This document shows positions 7,611 to 9,628 of a DNA stretch of 9,628 nt, one piece after another. Within the stretch, counting starts at the first letter, position 1, and each line of letters starts with the position of its first letter. The notes under the pieces are model-generated. The model was given only the letters and a program-made list of their open reading frames with translations. It ran no database searches and was not told the DNA's origin. The stretch comes from Bacteroidales bacterium (GTDB lineage Bacteria; Bacteroidota; Bacteroidia; Bacteroidales; UBA932): assembly GCA_017509375.1 (NCBI GenBank), contig JAFWPT010000293.1:1-9628 (forward strand). Reading direction: 5' to 3'. Position numbers and translations under genes: made by a program.

Positions 7611-7656
7611 ACGGAAAATTTTCGTGAACGTACACGGAAAAAATTCGTGAACGTTC
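7611..7656. repeat. Two 23-bp tandem direct repeats containing the operator palindromes
   Basis: Units 7611-7633 and 7634-7656 match at 20 of 23 positions (differences at unit positions 9, 10 and 22), and a third partial unit (ACGGAA) begins at 7657. Each unit has ACGGAA, an A/T-rich spacer, then TTCGTGAACGT. The 23-bp period puts successive palindromes a little over two helical turns apart, so bound dimers would lie on roughly the same face of the DNA. Confidence 0.75.
7623..7636. promoter_or_regulatory. Operator-like near-palindrome CGTGAACGTACACG
   Basis: A 14-bp inverted repeat with one mismatched pair and a central CG, which is the form expected for LacI-family operators. Its centre is 23 bp from that of the perfect copy at 7646-7659. 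It lies between the two divergent promoters, roughly 60 bp upstream of the predicted GH28 start site and 75 bp upstream of that of the regulator. Confidence 0.6.
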
Positions 7657-7659
7657 ACG
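7646..7659. promoter_or_regulatory. Operator-like perfect palindrome CGTGAACGTTCACG
   Basis: A perfect 14-bp palindrome with the core TGAACGTTCA and a central CpG, typical of LacI-family recognition sites. It is the strongest candidate operator in the array and the best seed for searching further regulon members. Binding by the neighbouring regulator is inferred from family and position. Confidence 0.68.
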
Positions 7660-7662
7660 GAA

Positions 7663-7671
7663 GTGCACGGA
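7663..7671 (+). promoter_or_regulatory. GTGCACGGA element next to the regulator promoter
   Basis: Contains the palindrome GTGCAC, centred about 23 bp upstream of the regulator -7 box, and is the mirror image of the element beside the GH28 promoter (GTGCACGGA read leftwards at 7606-7598). It is a weaker palindrome than its partner because the left arm is AAGTG rather than CCGTG. It may allow the regulator to control its own expression. Confidence 0.5.
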
Positions 7672-7688
7672 AAGGCAAAAAAAAGTTA

Positions 7689-7696
7689 TATATTTG
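7689..7696 (+). promoter_or_regulatory. -7 promoter element for the LacI-family regulator gene
   Basis: Reads TATATTTG, an exact match to TAnnTTTG. The predicted start of transcription is near 7702, so the leader before the ATG at 7715 would be only about 13 nt. No TTTG -33 box is present at the expected distance; the GTGCAC element lies there instead. A run of ten A residues (7698-7707) follows directly. Confidence 0.65.
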
Positions 7697-7714
7697 CAAA
7701 AAAAAAATGCTGCT

Positions 7715-8767
7715 ATGCCGAATACCGACAAACCCACAATAATGGACATTGCGCGTCTGACCGGCCTTTCCAAAGGAACTGTGGACAGGGTGTTGCACAA
7801 CCGGGGAGAAGTTTCCAAAAAGAGCCAGGAAGCAGTAATGCAGGCTATAAAGGATCTCGGTTACGAGCCTAACGTATATGCATCCGTACTGGCGAAAGGC
7901 GGGTCCCATCTGGTGGCTGTGCTTATGCCGGAAGGGGAGGAGGGCAGTTTCTGGAAACTCGCTTCCGGAGGGATATTCAAGCAGAAAGACAGCGTCTTGG
8001 CCTCGGGCGTCAGCGTCGAACAGTTCGCTTTCGATCCCACTTCCGAGGAATCCTTCCGTAATGCGGCCCGCGACATGCTGGCCAGCAATCCCGAGGGCGT
8101 TGTAATCGCGCCATTGTTCCGCAGCTGCACCGAGGCTCTCTGCGCAGTTTTGAGGGAGAGGGGGATACCCTATGTTTACGTCGATTCCAAGATAGATGAT
8201 TCCGGTTATCTCGCCTATTTCGGTATGCCTATGTATCGGAGCGGCTATCTCTGCGCAGACCAGCTTACAGGCGGACGTCCGGTGGATCGTATCCTGATTG
8301 TCCGGGTGCAGCGGGACCTGGAACGGAAGTCAGATCCGACGATGAACCGCAGGGCAGGTTTCATAGATTATGTCCATGAGCATTGTCCCGACTGCGCCAT
8401 CCATAACCTGCTCATCAATCCCCAGGATATCTCTGCGGCGGAACAGGCCATGGACAACTTTTTCGCCGAGTATCCGGAGACCCGCCATATAGTGATGTTC
8501 AATTCCCGCATCCACCTGCTGGTGCCCTGGCTTGACAGGCATCCGCAGCGTGGCCGCCGAGTAGTCGGATTCGATAATCTCGAAGCCAATATGCAGGCCT
8601 TGAGCCGCGGTACTGTCTCCGTGCTCATCTGTCAGCACCCCGACGACCAGCTTTCGCTGGCAATCAATGCATTGTCCGAGCGGGTGCTGCTCGGCAAGTA
8701 TCCCGCCCACAGGGACAATTTCATGCACATGGATATCCTCACCCGCTACAACGTCGACTTCTATTAG
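7715..8767 (+). CDS. LacI-family transcriptional regulator, likely controller of the pectin operon
   Basis: A 350-aa DNA-binding regulator. The N-terminal helix-turn-helix (~8-30: TIMDIARLTGLSKGTVDRVL, then HNRG) is LacI-type, with the GTVDRVLHNRGEVS variant in place of the usual TVSRVLN. The hinge segment is LGYEPNVYASVLA (~47-59). From ~63 onward is a periplasmic-binding-protein-like effector domain (VAVLMPEGEEGSFW at the start, RRVVGFDNLEAN near 286-297). It probably senses a pectin-derived sugar or uronate and binds the palindromes between it and GH28. ATG 7715 was chosen because it places the helix-turn-helix at the usual distance from the N-terminus. An upstream in-frame TTG at 7694 overlaps the -7 box, and ATG 7742 would remove the first residues of the domain. 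It diverges from the enzyme operon and converges with the GH43 gene, 20 nt apart. Activator or repressor role is undetermined. Confidence 0.92.
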   Translation: MPNTDKPTIMDIARLTGLSKGTVDRVLHNRGEVSKKSQEAVMQAIKDLGYEPNVYASVLAKGGSHLVAVLMPEGEEGSFWKLASGGIFKQKDSVLASGVSVEQFAFDPTSEESFRNAARDMLASNPEGVVIAPLFRSCTEALCAVLRERGIPYVYVDSKIDDSGYLAYFGMPMYRSGYLCADQLTGGRPVDRILIVRVQRDLERKSDPTMNRRAGFIDYVHEHCPDCAIHNLLINPQDISAAEQAMDNFFAEYPETRHIVMFNSRIHLLVPWLDRHPQRGRRVVGFDNLEANMQALSRGTVSVLICQHPDDQLSLAINALSERVLLGKYPAHRDNFMHMDILTRYNVDFY

Positions 8768-8787
8768 CCGGGTGTAGCGTAGGCGTT
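8768..8787. other. Short convergent gap between regulator and GH43 stops
   Basis: Only 20 bp separate the two facing stop codons. I see no strong stem-loop with a T run in or around it, so transcripts from both sides may overlap at their 3' ends. Confidence 0.5.
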
Positions 8788-9628
8788 TTACCTGCCCTGC
8801 GTGACCACGCTGATTTGTATGACGTCCAGGCAGCCTGAGTCGTTCTTGGGGGCGTACCTGTTGCAGAAGAAACCGAATTTGGCTCCGACCCAACGGCCGG
8901 CCTGCGCAGTAAAACCGCTTCCGGCCGGAGTCCAGTTTTCTCCGTCCACGCTGAAACTGAAGCTGCAGACGGCGTCCGGTACGTTTCCCTCGCGCTCCCT
9001 GGCTTCCACCTCCAGCCGCACAAGTACGCTTGCTTCACGCAGGTCAGGATACTTCACCGGCGGGACGTTGCCGGACTGGTAGGGGAGGTTTGCAGGCTTG
9101 CGGCTCCATGGCAAAGTAAGCAGCTCCCTGGAACTCTCCTGCCCGCCCTTGTCGGCATTCAGACATTCGAAGTAGAGCAGCCGGGCGCCGTCTTCCGTGT
9201 CGCTTAGCCTCAGGCCGGCGTAATCGGTGCCCATTACTATCAGGCCTCCGGTCTCGCATCTCTGCTTGAGCTGGGGATTGGGGCGGAATACCAGCCGGGC
9301 GACCGTGGAGAAGCGTTCCGCCGGAAATTTTTGCAGCAGCAGGTTGGGGCAGTCCCACAAATTCCCTTCCGCCTCCTGCTCTACTGAGTACAGCCGTATG
9401 CCTCCGTTGGGCAGGGCAAAGCTCCAGCCGGCTTTGGGTACAGCGGGAAACTGCCATTCAAGGGGCAAGCCAGTAGCAGGGCAGGCGCTGGGGGCTCCAG
9501 GCTTATCTGCAAGCTTTCGCCCGTTACCCTGGGAGGTATTTTTGGGCATAGGGGCGCTCCAGCTTTCCACAGGCGCTCCAACTCCGTCGCCGTCGCCGTC
9601 GAACCCTATCACCGGCCAGCCGTCGCCC
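8788..9628 (-). CDS. GH43-type glycosidase, C-terminal part with beta-sandwich accessory domain (partial)
   Basis: The last 279 codons of a gene whose start lies beyond the right edge. The fragment opens with GDGWPVIGFDGDGDGVGAPV, which resembles the segment closing the GH43 five-bladed propeller in beta-xylosidase or arabinofuranosidase-like enzymes. From about residue 50 (LEWQFPAV, then FALPNGGIRLYS) to the stop is a concanavalin-like domain of the GH43_C2 / DUF1349 kind. Supporting segments are GGLIVMGTDYAGLRL, SFSVDGENW and GRWVGAKFGFFCN. Catalytic propeller residues are not in view, so activity cannot be tested here; arabinan or xylose side-chain removal is the natural guess in a pectin locus. 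It reads towards the regulator, so it is probably the end of a separate leftward transcript. Assignment of the visible domain is fairly secure; the GH43 subfamily is not. Confidence 0.82.
   Translation of the reverse strand, partial: GDGWPVIGFDGDGDGVGAPVESWSAPMPKNTSQGNGRKLADKPGAPSACPATGLPLEWQFPAVPKAGWSFALPNGGIRLYSVEQEAEGNLWDCPNLLLQKFPAERFSTVARLVFRPNPQLKQRCETGGLIVMGTDYAGLRLSDTEDGARLLYFECLNADKGGQESSRELLTLPWSRKPANLPYQSGNVPPVKYPDLREASVLVRLEVEAREREGNVPDAVCSFSFSVDGENWTPAGSGFTAQAGRWVGAKFGFFCNRYAPKNDSGCLDVIQISVVTQGR

Noticed and set aside
7548..7658. N-terminal extension of GH28 to an upstream ATG at 7658
   Set aside because: It would translate the promoter and operators and place 37 residues before a clear signal peptide. 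ATG 7547 has better context.
7599..7671. CRISPR or mobile-element end
   Set aside because: Only two full 23-bp units, contiguous with no spacers, no transposase or cas gene, and located exactly in a divergent promoter region.
7694..7714. Regulator start at TTG 7694
   Set aside because: The TTG is part of the -7 element TATATTTG and lies upstream of the expected transcription start; ATG 7715 gives the normal LacI N-terminus.
8768..8820. Possible bidirectional terminator between regulator and GH43
   Set aside because: Only short, interrupted complementarity (AGG/CCT around TTTTA) was seen, with no stable stem and T run.

Overview
The window is a pectin-degradation locus from a member of the Bacteroidota, most likely a Bacteroidales gut or rumen bacterium. 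The evidence is a SusC-type TonB-dependent receptor, a set of pectin-active enzymes with export signals, and two promoter -7 elements of the Bacteroidota form TAnnTTTG. The coding DNA looks richer in G and C than typical Bacteroides, which would suit a higher-GC relative such as an Alistipes-like or uncultured Bacteroidales lineage. That placement is an impression from composition, not a measurement.

Layout. Five genes run leftwards on the minus strand from a start at 7547: a GH28 polygalacturonase (7547-6090), a CE12-CE8 double esterase (6093-4423), a GH105 unsaturated-uronide hydrolase (4426-3227), a PL1 pectate lyase lipoprotein with an N-terminal FN3 domain (3230-1380), and the first 446 codons of a SusC receptor (1339 to the window edge). 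The first four genes are joined by three successive 4-nt ATGA stop/start overlaps. A 40-nt gap separates PL1 from susC. Diverging from GH28 is a LacI-family regulator on the plus strand (7715-8767). Converging on that regulator is the C-terminal part of a GH43-type glycosidase (9628-8788, start outside the window).

How the genes fit together (inference from families). PL1 would cut homogalacturonan, probably at the cell surface. SusC, with a SusD expected just beyond the left edge, would import the oligosaccharides. The CE12 and CE8 domains would remove acetyl and methyl esters. GH28 would hydrolyse saturated galacturonides, and GH105 would remove the 4,5-unsaturated uronyl residues left by the lyase. 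The GH43 enzyme would act on arabinose or xylose side chains.

The most distinctive part is the 167-bp regulator/GH28 intergenic region (7548-7714). It holds an array of LacI-type palindromes with a central CG, embedded in a 23-bp tandem repeat and flanked on each side by an inverted GTGCACGGA element. Each flanking element lies about 23 bp upstream of a -7 box, where a -33 box would normally be. No enzyme outside known families was found; the unusual features are the regulatory architecture and gene order.
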